A DNA stretch of 64,000 bases, taken from contig NZ_SRSG01000059.1 of the NCBI RefSeq assembly GCF_005543295.1, positions 137,247 through 201,246 on the forward strand, given 5' to 3'. Source of the DNA: Halalkalirubrum salinum (GTDB lineage Archaea > Halobacteriota > Halobacteria > Halobacteriales > Haloferacaceae). The notes under the pieces were generated by a model. It had not been told where the DNA came from. It ran no database searches and was given only the letters and a program-made list of their open reading frames with translations. The position numbers were made by a program, and so were the translations under genes. The stretch's first letter is position 1; each line of letters starts with the position of its first letter. This document shows positions 55,675 to 63,627 of the stretch, piece by piece.

Positions 55675-56982
55675 ATGAACATTCTGTTGATTGTCTTGGA
55701 TTCTGTCCGGGCAAAAAACTGTTCACTGTACGGCCATCGACGAGAGACAACTCCCGAACTCGAAGCCTTAGCGGCCGAAGCGACGGTGTACGACCACGCT
55801 AGAGCGCCCTCAAACTGGACGCTACCATGTCACGTCTCGATGTTCACAGGGTTGGAGACACACGTCCACGAGGTAACGGTTCATCACCGTCTCAATCCGG
55901 GGCATACGGTGTTTGAATGGCTGGCAAATGAGGGCTACAAAACCGGATTGTTCACCGAGAACGGGTTTCTGGCGTCTCACGAAGTCGGACTCAAAAATGC
56001 GTTTGAAACAGTCGAGACGATCCCAGAGAATGCCCATGATCGCTACCTGACCGGCAAAATCAACGACGGCCCAAACGGCTACTACTACGCCGATCGGTTC
56101 CTCTCATGGGCGGAAGATCGTGGTAAGCCGTGGGCAGCGTGTCTCAATCTCATGGACGGCCATCGACCGTTCGAGCCCGCACCGCCATACGACCACTGGG
56201 GCGATCAGCGTGCCCGAAGACTCCAACAAGAGCTCGACCTCCGGTGGGAGCCGACATTCCACGGTGGTGACCGCCCGTACTGGCAGCTCAACGGGCTCGA
56301 ATCGTTGTACGATGGAGCAATCAGGCAGGCTGATGCGATCGTTGGCTACGTGACAGAGCACCTTCGCGAGCAGGGCATGTTGGAAGAGACCCTGTTGGTT
56401 GTCTGTGGCGACCACGGCGACGGGTTTGGTGAAGACGGCTACCTCCCCGGCGAGCCGCCAGCTGTCTCACACATCGTTCCGATGCACGAATCCTTGCTAC
56501 ACGTCCCGCTCATTGTACGGCATCCAGGCGGCAATGGTGGTGATCGAATCAGTAAACCAGCTGCACTCACTCGATTCCCAACAGTGGTACGGGCAGCCAT
56601 TGACGGTGGCCGGGCGTCGTTTGTCCCCGAACACCTAGTCGTCTCAACAAAGCTACCCGTGACTGCAGATCTCAAACGCCAGTTCGAAGCTGCCAGCGAA
56701 GCGCCCGAGCCGCTGTTTGCACCGAGCCGTGCGGTTTACGACACCGTTGGCAGCGTAGTTCGCAAACGGTACCATCACGGAGACGCCGCAGGGACACTAT
56801 TGACGCCGAGTGCAAACGCAAGCGTTGTCGATCGGATCGATAGGGATTCGGAAACGCTCACTCACACGGCGATCGATGAGGTGTTCAACAGATTCGAACC
56901 ACAGGAGGTTCGATCGCCAAGACCAGACGACGAACTGCAGACAGAAACCAAAGAACAGCTTCGAGCGCTCGGATACTACTAG
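55675..56982 (+). CDS. Sulfatase-fold (alkaline phosphatase superfamily) hydrolase
   Basis: 435 residues. MNILLIVLDSVRAKNCSLYGHRRETTPELEALAAEA carries the N-terminal metal Asp, and VVCGDHGDGFGED provides the second metal cluster. The nucleophile region reads SNWTLPCHVSMFTGLETH: at the position of the Cys/Ser in CxPSR sulfatases this protein has Thr, with Cys three residues on, so formylglycine activation is unlikely. It may instead be a phosphoryl- or sulfo-transferase/hydrolase with Thr as nucleophile. No membrane helix or signal is seen. The N-terminus sits right after an AT-rich promoter (TATATT, about 55670). TAG stop. Confidence 0.85.
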   Translation: MNILLIVLDSVRAKNCSLYGHRRETTPELEALAAEATVYDHARAPSNWTLPCHVSMFTGLETHVHEVTVHHRLNPGHTVFEWLANEGYKTGLFTENGFLASHEVGLKNAFETVETIPENAHDRYLTGKINDGPNGYYYADRFLSWAEDRGKPWAACLNLMDGHRPFEPAPPYDHWGDQRARRLQQELDLRWEPTFHGGDRPYWQLNGLESLYDGAIRQADAIVGYVTEHLREQGMLEETLLVVCGDHGDGFGEDGYLPGEPPAVSHIVPMHESLLHVPLIVRHPGGNGGDRISKPAALTRFPTVVRAAIDGGRASFVPEHLVVSTKLPVTADLKRQFEAASEAPEPLFAPSRAVYDTVGSVVRKRYHHGDAAGTLLTPSANASVVDRIDRDSETLTHTAIDEVFNRFEPQEVRSPRPDDELQTETKEQLRALGYY

Positions 56983-56994
56983 TTTGGCATCGGG

Positions 56995-57291
56995 TTAGGA
57001 CTCTTCGATCGGGCCGTACTCCTCTTCCATGCGGTCGACGTACCGGCGCAAAAACTCCGCTTGGCTGAGTCCGTCAGCTTCGATCTCACAAATGAGCGCT
57101 TCGAGTTCGGTTCGCGGCTGGTGGGAGATGTCCTTGAAACACGGCTTACAGAGGTACTCGAACGCCTTGTCGTGTCGTTCCCACCGATTTCCCTCCTTGT
57201 CGTACTCGCGTGCATCCGCTCGCGGCACCGAGTCTCCACAGGCGATACAGACGACGGTGTTTTTGTCCCGGCCTCCGCGGGAGCCCCACAT
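56995..57291 (-). CDS. Small zinc-ribbon-like protein (DUF7562-like)
   Basis: 98 residues from the ATG at 57289-57291 (MWGSRGGRDKNTVVCIACGD). Two cysteine pairs, CIAC and CKPC (in YLCKPCFKD), with basic residues between them (EYDKEGNRWERHDKAFEYL) form a zinc-ribbon. The C-terminal half is helical (RTELEALICEIEADGLSQAEFLRRYVDRMEEEYG). I believe it is DUF7562, haloarchaea-specific, of unknown function. Divergent from the PUA-domain gene, with about 100 bp between the starts. Confidence 0.75.
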   Translation of the reverse strand: MWGSRGGRDKNTVVCIACGDSVPRADAREYDKEGNRWERHDKAFEYLCKPCFKDISHQPRTELEALICEIEADGLSQAEFLRRYVDRMEEEYGPIEES

Positions 57292-57393
57292 GCGACCCAC
57301 TTCGTGGGCATTCGACTTAGCGTTTATCCGTGCGCTGGACGCACCCGACTGAAGAACGCGCGTTTTATTCGGCTCTCGATCGATGACTCGCAT

Positions 57394-57873
57394 ATGGAAG
57401 TCAAATCCCGCCACCATCTACGAAGCGACGCGATCGCGAAGCTACAGGACGCTGTCGACTCAGGACTCGGCGTCTCGATCGACGGCGATAGCTTCGAGCT
57501 CGTCGAGCTTGCAGATGCCGCGTTCGACATCGTCCTTGTGGATGGAGAGCCGTTCGTGTTTTACACTGACGACGAGCCGTTTTTGACCGTCCGCGGCGCG
57601 AACGAACACCCACCCGAATCCGGCATCGTCACCGTCGACGCTGGCGCAATCTCGTTTGTCTCCAACGGCGCCGACGTGATGCGACCGGGCATCACCGACG
57701 CCGACGAGTCGATCGAGGCGGGCGACCTCGTGGCGATCGCAGAGGAAACACACGGGAAGGTGTTGGCGATCGGCCGCGCACTCGTTGACGGCGATGAGAT
57801 GGTCGGTGACTCCGGAAAAGTCATCGAGTCGATTCACCACGTGGGCGACGAACTATACGACCTCTCGATCTAA
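57394..57873 (+). CDS. PUA-domain RNA-binding protein
   Basis: 159 residues from the ATG at 57394 (MEVKSRHHLRSDAIAKLQDAVDSGLG). The N-terminal half matches the pre-PUA domain of archaeal MCTS1-like proteins. The PUA domain is EPFLTVRGANEHPPESGIVTVDAGAISFVSNGADVMRPGITDADESIEAGDLVAIAEETHGKVLAIGRALVDG, with the MRPGI and GKVLAIG strands. Homologues bind tRNA/rRNA and participate in translation re-initiation in eukaryotes; the archaeal role is open. Confidence 0.9.
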   Translation: MEVKSRHHLRSDAIAKLQDAVDSGLGVSIDGDSFELVELADAAFDIVLVDGEPFVFYTDDEPFLTVRGANEHPPESGIVTVDAGAISFVSNGADVMRPGITDADESIEAGDLVAIAEETHGKVLAIGRALVDGDEMVGDSGKVIESIHHVGDELYDLSI

Positions 57874-57905
57874 CCGCGAAGTGGCTGCTGCAGGCATGCA
57901 GGGGA

Positions 57906-58616
57906 CTACTCGGCAGCGTCGATGTCGTCGTCCTCGTAGGCGTCGGCGTACTTTTCGACGGTGGTTTCATAGCCGCGCAGCGCGGCCTCGTAGGTCGTCC
58001 GCAGGTCGTCGATCGGTGTTTCGGTCGCGTCGACACGAAGATCGTTGTAGAACCGCGAGTAGGCAAACTCCTCAGTCGAGGCGACCTGCAGCGCAGCGCT
58101 CTGAATCGGGAGGTCTTCGCGCTTATCGCCGCCCTCGGCGTGGCCCGTCGCGAGCGCATCGATGAGCCGTGAGGCAAGCGGTTCCTCGCCAAATGCGGTG
58201 GATTCGTAGGCCGCAGCGGTCTGTTCGATGACCGCTTCGCCGGTGAGAAGGTTCCCGGCGACAGTGTAGTTCTCACCGGTCGTGTGTCCGTACCAGTCTT
58301 TGCACGCATCGCCGGAGAACGCGAACGTCGTCTCGGCGTCCACGCCGTGGAGTTGGCGGTTCTCACGGCCCGAATCCGCATTCAACAGCGCCTCGAGGGC
58401 GTCGTCGATCGCAAGCCCATCGGCGAGATACTGTTGGCCTTTTCGACCGAGTTCGACGTTGACGAGACTCTGCGTGGCGATCGCGCCGTCTTCGGAGGCG
58501 AACGGACAGAGCGTTCCAACGCCGGGAAGCCGAGTTGTCACCGCGACGCCGAACCGAAGCTGAGAGTCGCCGTCGTCGTCCGTGTAGGGTTCTCGAACGC
58601 AGATGCTGAAGGTCAT
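57906..58616 (-). CDS. DUF1028-family protein (Ntn-hydrolase-like fold)
   Basis: 236 residues. MTFSICVREPYTDDDGDSQLRFGVAVTTRLPGVGTLCPFASEDGAIATQSLVNVELGRKGQQYLADGLAIDDALEAL is the DUF1028 pattern (TFSIVAxD, G.GAVATQ, .GL.A..AL). The GHTTGENYTVAGNLLTGEAVIEQTAAAYE segment (family: N..AGN.L) follows. The fold is related to Ntn hydrolases, but activity is not established. It is convergent with the PUA gene (stops about 30 bp apart). Confidence 0.88.
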   Translation of the reverse strand: MTFSICVREPYTDDDGDSQLRFGVAVTTRLPGVGTLCPFASEDGAIATQSLVNVELGRKGQQYLADGLAIDDALEALLNADSGRENRQLHGVDAETTFAFSGDACKDWYGHTTGENYTVAGNLLTGEAVIEQTAAAYESTAFGEEPLASRLIDALATGHAEGGDKREDLPIQSAALQVASTEEFAYSRFYNDLRVDATETPIDDLRTTYEAALRGYETTVEKYADAYEDDDIDAAE

Positions 58617-58776
58617 GGGCGGTATTTCTCGGGCAGTGACAAAAAGTCCGGTGTGGCGGCCCGATCGGCCGGAACCTAGCGTCCGGATGCGCGCAGTGCA
58701 CCACGAGGTGAACGGTCGGGGGGTTACAATGTCCGTCTGACGTAAGAACTAACCTCCGAGCCTCGTTGTAGCGTGT

Positions 58777-59130
58777 ATGGGCATCATGAGCAAGATCCTT
58801 GGCGGCGGTGGGGAGCGATCGACAGAGGACTACGTCGAACTGGACATGGATGATTTCGATGCGGCGAGCGCCGGCCCCGGACTCAGCGTTCGGATCGCCG
58901 AGATCAGCGACAAACAAGACGTAATTGCGATCAAAGACGCGGTGTACGACGGCGATCTCGTCATCGCAGACATCACCCGCCACAGTACAAGCGATCGAAC
59001 GGTCGAACACATCATCGACGAACTCCGGCAGGTGGCTGACGAGGTCGACGGCGATATCGTCCAGAAAGGCGACGATCAATTGATTATCACGCCGACCGGA
59101 ATCAGCGTCTCGCGACAAAAACTGAACTAA
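58777..59130 (+). CDS. sepF: Cell division protein SepF
   Basis: 117 residues. MGIMSKILGGGGERSTEDYVELD provides a short amphipathic membrane-targeting N-terminus. The SepF fold follows (VRIAEISDKQDVIAIKDAVYDGDLVIADITRHSTSDRTVEHIIDELRQVADEVDGDIVQKGDDQLIITPTGISVSRQ). In haloarchaea SepF anchors FtsZ2-type rings to the membrane and is essential for division. Transcribed alone; convergent with the PrsW-like gene. Confidence 0.93.
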   Translation: MGIMSKILGGGGERSTEDYVELDMDDFDAASAGPGLSVRIAEISDKQDVIAIKDAVYDGDLVIADITRHSTSDRTVEHIIDELRQVADEVDGDIVQKGDDQLIITPTGISVSRQKLN

Positions 59131-59167
59131 TTGGTGACACCCAGCGGTGGTCCGGCCCGATCGACGA

Positions 59168-60190
59168 CTACCGCTCGAACTCGGTGAGGTCCGGAGAGCG
59201 ATCGGCGTCGATCTCATCGTGGACCTCGTGGTAGGTCTGCTGGTAGCGCCACAATTTTCGAAACAACACCAGCCCGAAGATACCCATGAATAGCCCGACG
59301 TAGGCGACGAAGGAGGCGAACTCCGGGATTCCCGTTAGACCGCGGATGACCGCAGAGCCGATTCCGACTGTCGAGTTGTACGTCGCGTGGATCACTGCGG
59401 CGATGAGCAATCCTTTCAGAATAATTGGTCCGCGGTTTTCGGGGTTGAACTTTGCGAGCCCGAGATAGTACCCCGCAAACGCCGAGTAGACGACGTGACC
59501 CGGACCAGCGAGCGCGCGGATCGCGGCGATCTCCCCGCCAGCAGTAAAGGCGCTGATCCCGAGGGAAAGATCTGCCAACATCCCAGATTCCTGGAGGTTC
59601 TGGACAATATACAAGAGATTCTCAATAAATGCGAATCCAAGACCGGCGATCGCGCCGTACACCGCGCCGTCGAGGACGGAGTCGAACCGGGCGTCGTTGT
59701 ACGCGTACAGCCGAACCGCGAGCAACTTCACAGTCTCCTCGCCGGGGCCGACGATTAAGAAGAAAAACAGTATTAGTCCAACGAAGCCGAGCGGTTCAAA
59801 AAAGCCTCGGAGCTCAGTGTTGACGATCGCCGCGAACGTCGCCGTCAAAATAGACAGCAGAAACGTCGCAACGAGAAGCGAAAGTGGTTCTCGTGCGGTC
59901 ACGTCCGAGTAGTAGACATATCCGGCGAGCCCAAGCGCTGGGACGACCGACAGGACGGTCAAAAGCCCCAACGCGGGGTTCAAGATGGTTCCGAGGCCGA
60001 CCGCACCGAGGATTGATAGCAAAATCAACAGCGCAATTGCGAGCACAATCGCCTTGGCACTGCGGGTCAGCAGCCAATACAGTGCCACCGAGAGTCCGTC
60101 GAGAGAGGTTCGTTCCTCCCAGGTAGCGATATCGTAGAGGTCTCGCTGTCCGTCACTGGCAGATTCGATCGGATCCCGTCGCTCAGCCAT
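59168..60190 (-). CDS. PrsW-family intramembrane metalloprotease
   Basis: 340 residues with eight or nine helices. Motif 1 is VGPGEETVKLLAVRLYAY (EExxK), motif 2 is GLGFAFIENLLYI (FxxxEN), motif 3 is GPGHVVYSAFAGYYLGLA (His), and motif 4 is AAVIHATYNSTVG (His). These are the metal and catalytic residues of the PrsW/CAAX-protease superfamily. Bacterial PrsW performs site-1 cleavage of an anti-sigma factor; the archaeal target is unknown. The N- and C-terminal tails are acidic and cytoplasmic. Confidence 0.92.
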   Translation of the reverse strand: MAERRDPIESASDGQRDLYDIATWEERTSLDGLSVALYWLLTRSAKAIVLAIALLILLSILGAVGLGTILNPALGLLTVLSVVPALGLAGYVYYSDVTAREPLSLLVATFLLSILTATFAAIVNTELRGFFEPLGFVGLILFFFLIVGPGEETVKLLAVRLYAYNDARFDSVLDGAVYGAIAGLGFAFIENLLYIVQNLQESGMLADLSLGISAFTAGGEIAAIRALAGPGHVVYSAFAGYYLGLAKFNPENRGPIILKGLLIAAVIHATYNSTVGIGSAVIRGLTGIPEFASFVAYVGLFMGIFGLVLFRKLWRYQQTYHEVHDEIDADRSPDLTEFER

Positions 60191-60277
60191 TACCGATACG
60201 TTCGGCGAGCGATTACCTAACAGTTGTCACCAGTGAACACCTAAACGACCTTGAGGCCGGAGCTACCATCTACCGGT

Positions 60278-60757
60278 ATGGCAGACGCTGAGATCGACAA
60301 GGTGGATAAGACGATCCTTCACGCCCTACAGGAGGACGCACGAAACATCTCTTCGGGAGACATCGCTGAACGGACCGGAACCTCTGACAGCACGGTTAGA
60401 AAACGGATCCAGCGGCTCGAGTCGACAGGTGTGATCAAGGGATATAGCGCGATGGTCGATTACCAGCGATCGGGCTATCCGCTCAGAATGTTGTTGTACT
60501 GTACGGCGTCGATCCCAGAGCGCGGCGGACTCGTGCCGGATATTCTCGACATCGACGGGGTCGTCTCGGTCCAGGAGTTGGTCACCGGTGAAAAAAACCT
60601 GCTCGTGACCGCAGTCGGGGAATCAGACAGTGACATCACGCCGATCGCTCAGGCGCTGTTGGAACTGGGGATTACTGTCGCCGACGAGGTGCTCGTCCGG
60701 AGCCACGAAACGCAGCCATTCAATGGGTTCGATCGTCCCAGCGAAGACCACGACTAG
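60278..60757 (+). CDS. Lrp/AsnC-family transcription regulator
   Basis: 159 residues from the ATG at 60278 (MADAEIDKVDKTILHALQEDARNISSGDIAERTGTSDSTVRKRIQRLESTGVIKGYSAMVDY), a classical AsnC-type winged helix. The C-terminal RAM/ligand domain follows (LRMLLYCTASIPERGGLVPDILDIDGVVSVQELVTGEKNLLVTAVGESDSD). It would regulate amino-acid or central metabolism genes. Its stop (TAG) overlaps that of the convergent amidohydrolase by 4 bp. Confidence 0.92.
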   Translation: MADAEIDKVDKTILHALQEDARNISSGDIAERTGTSDSTVRKRIQRLESTGVIKGYSAMVDYQRSGYPLRMLLYCTASIPERGGLVPDILDIDGVVSVQELVTGEKNLLVTAVGESDSDITPIAQALLELGITVADEVLVRSHETQPFNGFDRPSEDHD

Positions 60758-61767
60758 CACAGCACCCGTTTGACGTCTGTTCCTGTGGCCCGCCGAACGA
60801 CGGCACTGACCGGATTAACGGTGCCCGAGAGGTTGTCAGAGTCGCCATCAAGCACGGTGAGCGCCGCACGCCGACCCGGTTCGATGACACCACAGTCGAA
60901 GCCAGCGATCTCCGCGCCGGCCGTCGTCGCCATCCGAAGCACCTCTCTGTCGGTGACGTCGAACCCGGCGGCGGTGAAGGCCATCTCGCGGAACATTGAC
61001 GGCGGGTTGAGCATGACGTTGTCCGTCCCGAGCGCGACGGTCGTGTGATCGAGCAGCGCTCGAATCGGCGGCCGGCCGACGCCGAGCGTGGCGTTCGCGC
61101 GCGGGCAAACCGCGATCGGGATCGATCGATCGGCGACCACCTCGAGATGTTCGGCAGCTGCGTGGACCATGTGGACGAGGAGGTCCGGGTCCAACTCGAG
61201 CGCCGGAAAGATGTCTGTCGGGTCGGGCTCGCCCGCGTGGATCGCGAAGGGAACGCCAGCAGCGTCGCAAGCGTCCCGCTCGGTGGCGAAGTCGTCGTCG
61301 TTCGCGCCGCTGGCACCGTAACCGTCGGCAATATCGAGGACCGTGATGTCGCCGCTGCCGAGGATGAAGACGTCGAGATCGACGCCGTCTGCGGCTGCAC
61401 GGAGCGCACGGGCACCTGGCGGCCCCGACTCGCGGAAGTCGATACAACCCATCGTTCCCGTCTGTTGCATGTACCGGAGCGTCCGTCGCATGGCAGTCAC
61501 GAGTTCGTCGCGATCGGCTGCCGCGAGCGCTCGGTGTTTCACGCTGTCGGGCGGCGCAACTGCCTCCTCGAGGCCAAGCCCGACTGCGGCGTCTTTCGTT
61601 ACCGAGTCGCCAAGGTGCGTGTGGGCGTTGACGAATGCGGGGAGAATGATATCCGTTGACGCCGTCTCGGTTTCTTCGACCGCTTCGATCCGTCCGTCTT
61701 CGATCACGACACGCCCGTGGATTGGCTCGAACGATCGGCCACGGAGCACGGTTCCATCCAGTTCCAT
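60754..61767 (-). CDS. Amidohydrolase (cytosine deaminase / chlorohydrolase-type)
   Basis: 337 residues from the ATG at 61765-61767 (MELDGTVLRGRSFEPIHGRVVIEDGRI), the usual family start; an ATG at 61815 adds 16 residues and is possible. Metal motifs: AFVNAHTHLGDS (HxH), FAIHAGE (His), HMVHAA (His) and ALGTDNVMLNPPSMFREM (Asp). The order is that of the class III amidohydrolases such as SAH/MTA or cytosine deaminases. At 337 residues it is shorter than SAH deaminases (about 430). The substrate is unknown. Confidence 0.85.
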   Translation of the reverse strand: MELDGTVLRGRSFEPIHGRVVIEDGRIEAVEETETASTDIILPAFVNAHTHLGDSVTKDAAVGLGLEEAVAPPDSVKHRALAAADRDELVTAMRRTLRYMQQTGTMGCIDFRESGPPGARALRAAADGVDLDVFILGSGDITVLDIADGYGASGANDDDFATERDACDAAGVPFAIHAGEPDPTDIFPALELDPDLLVHMVHAAAEHLEVVADRSIPIAVCPRANATLGVGRPPIRALLDHTTVALGTDNVMLNPPSMFREMAFTAAGFDVTDREVLRMATTAGAEIAGFDCGVIEPGRRAALTVLDGDSDNLSGTVNPVSAVVRRATGTDVKRVLC

Positions 61768-61815
61768 GGCGTCGATCGGCACTCGATCCCGAAATACGTG
61801 TGTGTTTGGCGCCAT

Positions 61816-62124
61816 CGAACGAGATGGTAATTTCTCGGCTCCAAACGATCGACTCGTTGCCCTGCACACAACCGCGTCCCTGCGAACTGAGCGCTGACAG
61901 GTACAAATAGGATGGTTTGTCGCGATGGCTGGTGCCTGATGGTTTATGACGATGGTCAGTGTGTCCGCTGAGAACATAATGTTCTATAATGTGGTTTAAT
62001 TCGAACGTTTTGTGAATATAGTTAGATTTAATAGTGAATCTGTTCGTAAAATCGGTAGAGACGATCGATCGCGGTCGTACGTGGGCTGGACGCCCGGCGC
62101 GATCGACTATCGTCGGACCAATCG
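61816..62124. other. Intergenic region between divergent amidohydrolase and DabB genes
   Basis: The part from about 61970 to 62045 is AT-rich (AATGTTCTATAATGTGG, AGATTTAATAGTG) and probably holds the dabB promoter, which gives a leader of about 80-120 nt. No gene or repeat was recognised. Confidence 0.5.
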
Positions 62125-63627
62125 ATGACCGAGCACGAACCGAAACCGACTGTTGGACAGCTTCCGACCGTATCCACCGCGGCGTCACACGTGCCGAACG
62201 CGGTGACGACCCTCTGTTGGCTCCTGTGGATTGTGGGCCTCGGGGTCCTCGCCGCACACATCCGAGGCGGCGGCCCGTGGGAAATCCCTGGTATCGTCGT
62301 CGTGGACGGGCTCACCGCCGTCATGTGGACGGTGGTTGGGTTCTTCGCTGCGATCGTCGCGAGCTACTCGAAACGGTATCTCGCTGGTAGCCAGACGATC
62401 GAGCAGTTCTTTGCCCGGGTGTTCGCGTTTACGCTGGTCGTGATGGTCCTCGTCGCCGCCGACAGCCTGGCGCTGTTCGTGGCCGCGTGGATCGCGATGG
62501 GGCTCGTGATGGCGTCGTTGATCGGACACAACAGCAAGTGGCCGCAGGCACAGGCGGCCGCCGCACTCGCCCGGCGGTACTTTTTGGCTGGCGGCCTCTC
62601 GCTGGCTGTCGCGGTTACCGGCCTCTGGTGGTTCGGCGACATTACGTCGGTTTCGGGCGTCGAGGCGGCGATCGCGTCGCTGCCCCGACCAGGCCTCGTG
62701 GCGATCGCCACCGCACTGGTAGTGACAGCGGCGATCCAGTCTGCGCTCCTGCCGTTTCACACCTGGTTGCTCTCGTCGATGACCGCCCCAACCCCTGCGT
62801 CGGCGCTCATGCACGCGGGATTCGTCAACGCTGGCGGCATCTTGCTCGTCCGGTTCGCGCCGATCGTGGCCGCCGAACCTGCGATCATGGCGGCGATCGT
62901 GCTCGTCGGCGCGGCGAGCGCGCTGGGAGGGAAGCTCCTGAAGACCGTCACGACCGACGCGAAGCGGGCGCTTGGCTGCTCGACAGTCGGGCAGATGGGC
63001 TTTATGCTCATGCAGGTCGGGCTTGGCTTCTTCGCCGCCGCGGTGGCACACCTGATTGTCCACGGCTTCTACAAGGCCTACCAGTTCCTCTCAGCGGGGA
63101 GTGCGATCGAACATACCGCACCGAGGCCCTCCGAGGCGGCAGCCACCGAACCGCCCAAATCGACCGGACTGGGTGGATTCGTCGCGATCGCCGCGACGGG
63201 CCTCGCGGGCGGGGCGTTGTTCGCCTGGCTGACCGGCAAAGGGACGTCCCTCGACAGCGGGCTCGTGTTGACGCTGCTCGTCGTGGTGACCGTCCTGCAC
63301 GCCTCTCGGGATGTCGTCCGCTCGAGTGGCGTTCCCGCGTCGGTTCGCTACGGCGCCGTGCCGCTCGTCGCCCTGCCGGCGATCGCGGTCTACGCCGGGG
63401 TGTATCAACTCGTCTCCAGCCGGCTCGCAGCGCTCCCCGCTGTTGGCGAACCGGCATCGTTGACGGCGGTACACATCCTGATTGCGGCGGCGTTCCTCAT
63501 CGCATACATCGCTGTCGAGACCGGGGTCTACCGCCGCAGTCGCCGGCTGTACGTCGCGTTGGTGAACGCGACGCAGCCACCATCGAATACGCTGTTATTC
63601 ACCACGGAGGAATACAATGAGCAGTGA
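62125..63627 (+). CDS. dabB: Proton-conducting membrane subunit DabB (NuoL/MrpA-like)
   Basis: 500 residues, about 13-14 helices. The antiporter-like core is seen in FHTWLLSSMTAPTPASALMHAGFVNAGGILLVRFAPI and DAKRALGCSTVGQMGFMLMQVGLGFFAAAVAHLIVHGFYKAYQFLSAGS, with Lys and His residues of the NuoL/M/N proton path. It overlaps by 11 bp the start of a DUF2309/DabA protein. The DabA-DabB pair is an energy-coupled inorganic-carbon accumulation system in bacteria and archaea. It is not a complex I gene: no other nuo genes adjoin it. Confidence 0.88.
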   Translation: MTEHEPKPTVGQLPTVSTAASHVPNAVTTLCWLLWIVGLGVLAAHIRGGGPWEIPGIVVVDGLTAVMWTVVGFFAAIVASYSKRYLAGSQTIEQFFARVFAFTLVVMVLVAADSLALFVAAWIAMGLVMASLIGHNSKWPQAQAAAALARRYFLAGGLSLAVAVTGLWWFGDITSVSGVEAAIASLPRPGLVAIATALVVTAAIQSALLPFHTWLLSSMTAPTPASALMHAGFVNAGGILLVRFAPIVAAEPAIMAAIVLVGAASALGGKLLKTVTTDAKRALGCSTVGQMGFMLMQVGLGFFAAAVAHLIVHGFYKAYQFLSAGSAIEHTAPRPSEAAATEPPKSTGLGGFVAIAATGLAGGALFAWLTGKGTSLDSGLVLTLLVVVTVLHASRDVVRSSGVPASVRYGAVPLVALPAIAVYAGVYQLVSSRLAALPAVGEPASLTAVHILIAAAFLIAYIAVETGVYRRSRRLYVALVNATQPPSNTLLFTTEEYNEQ

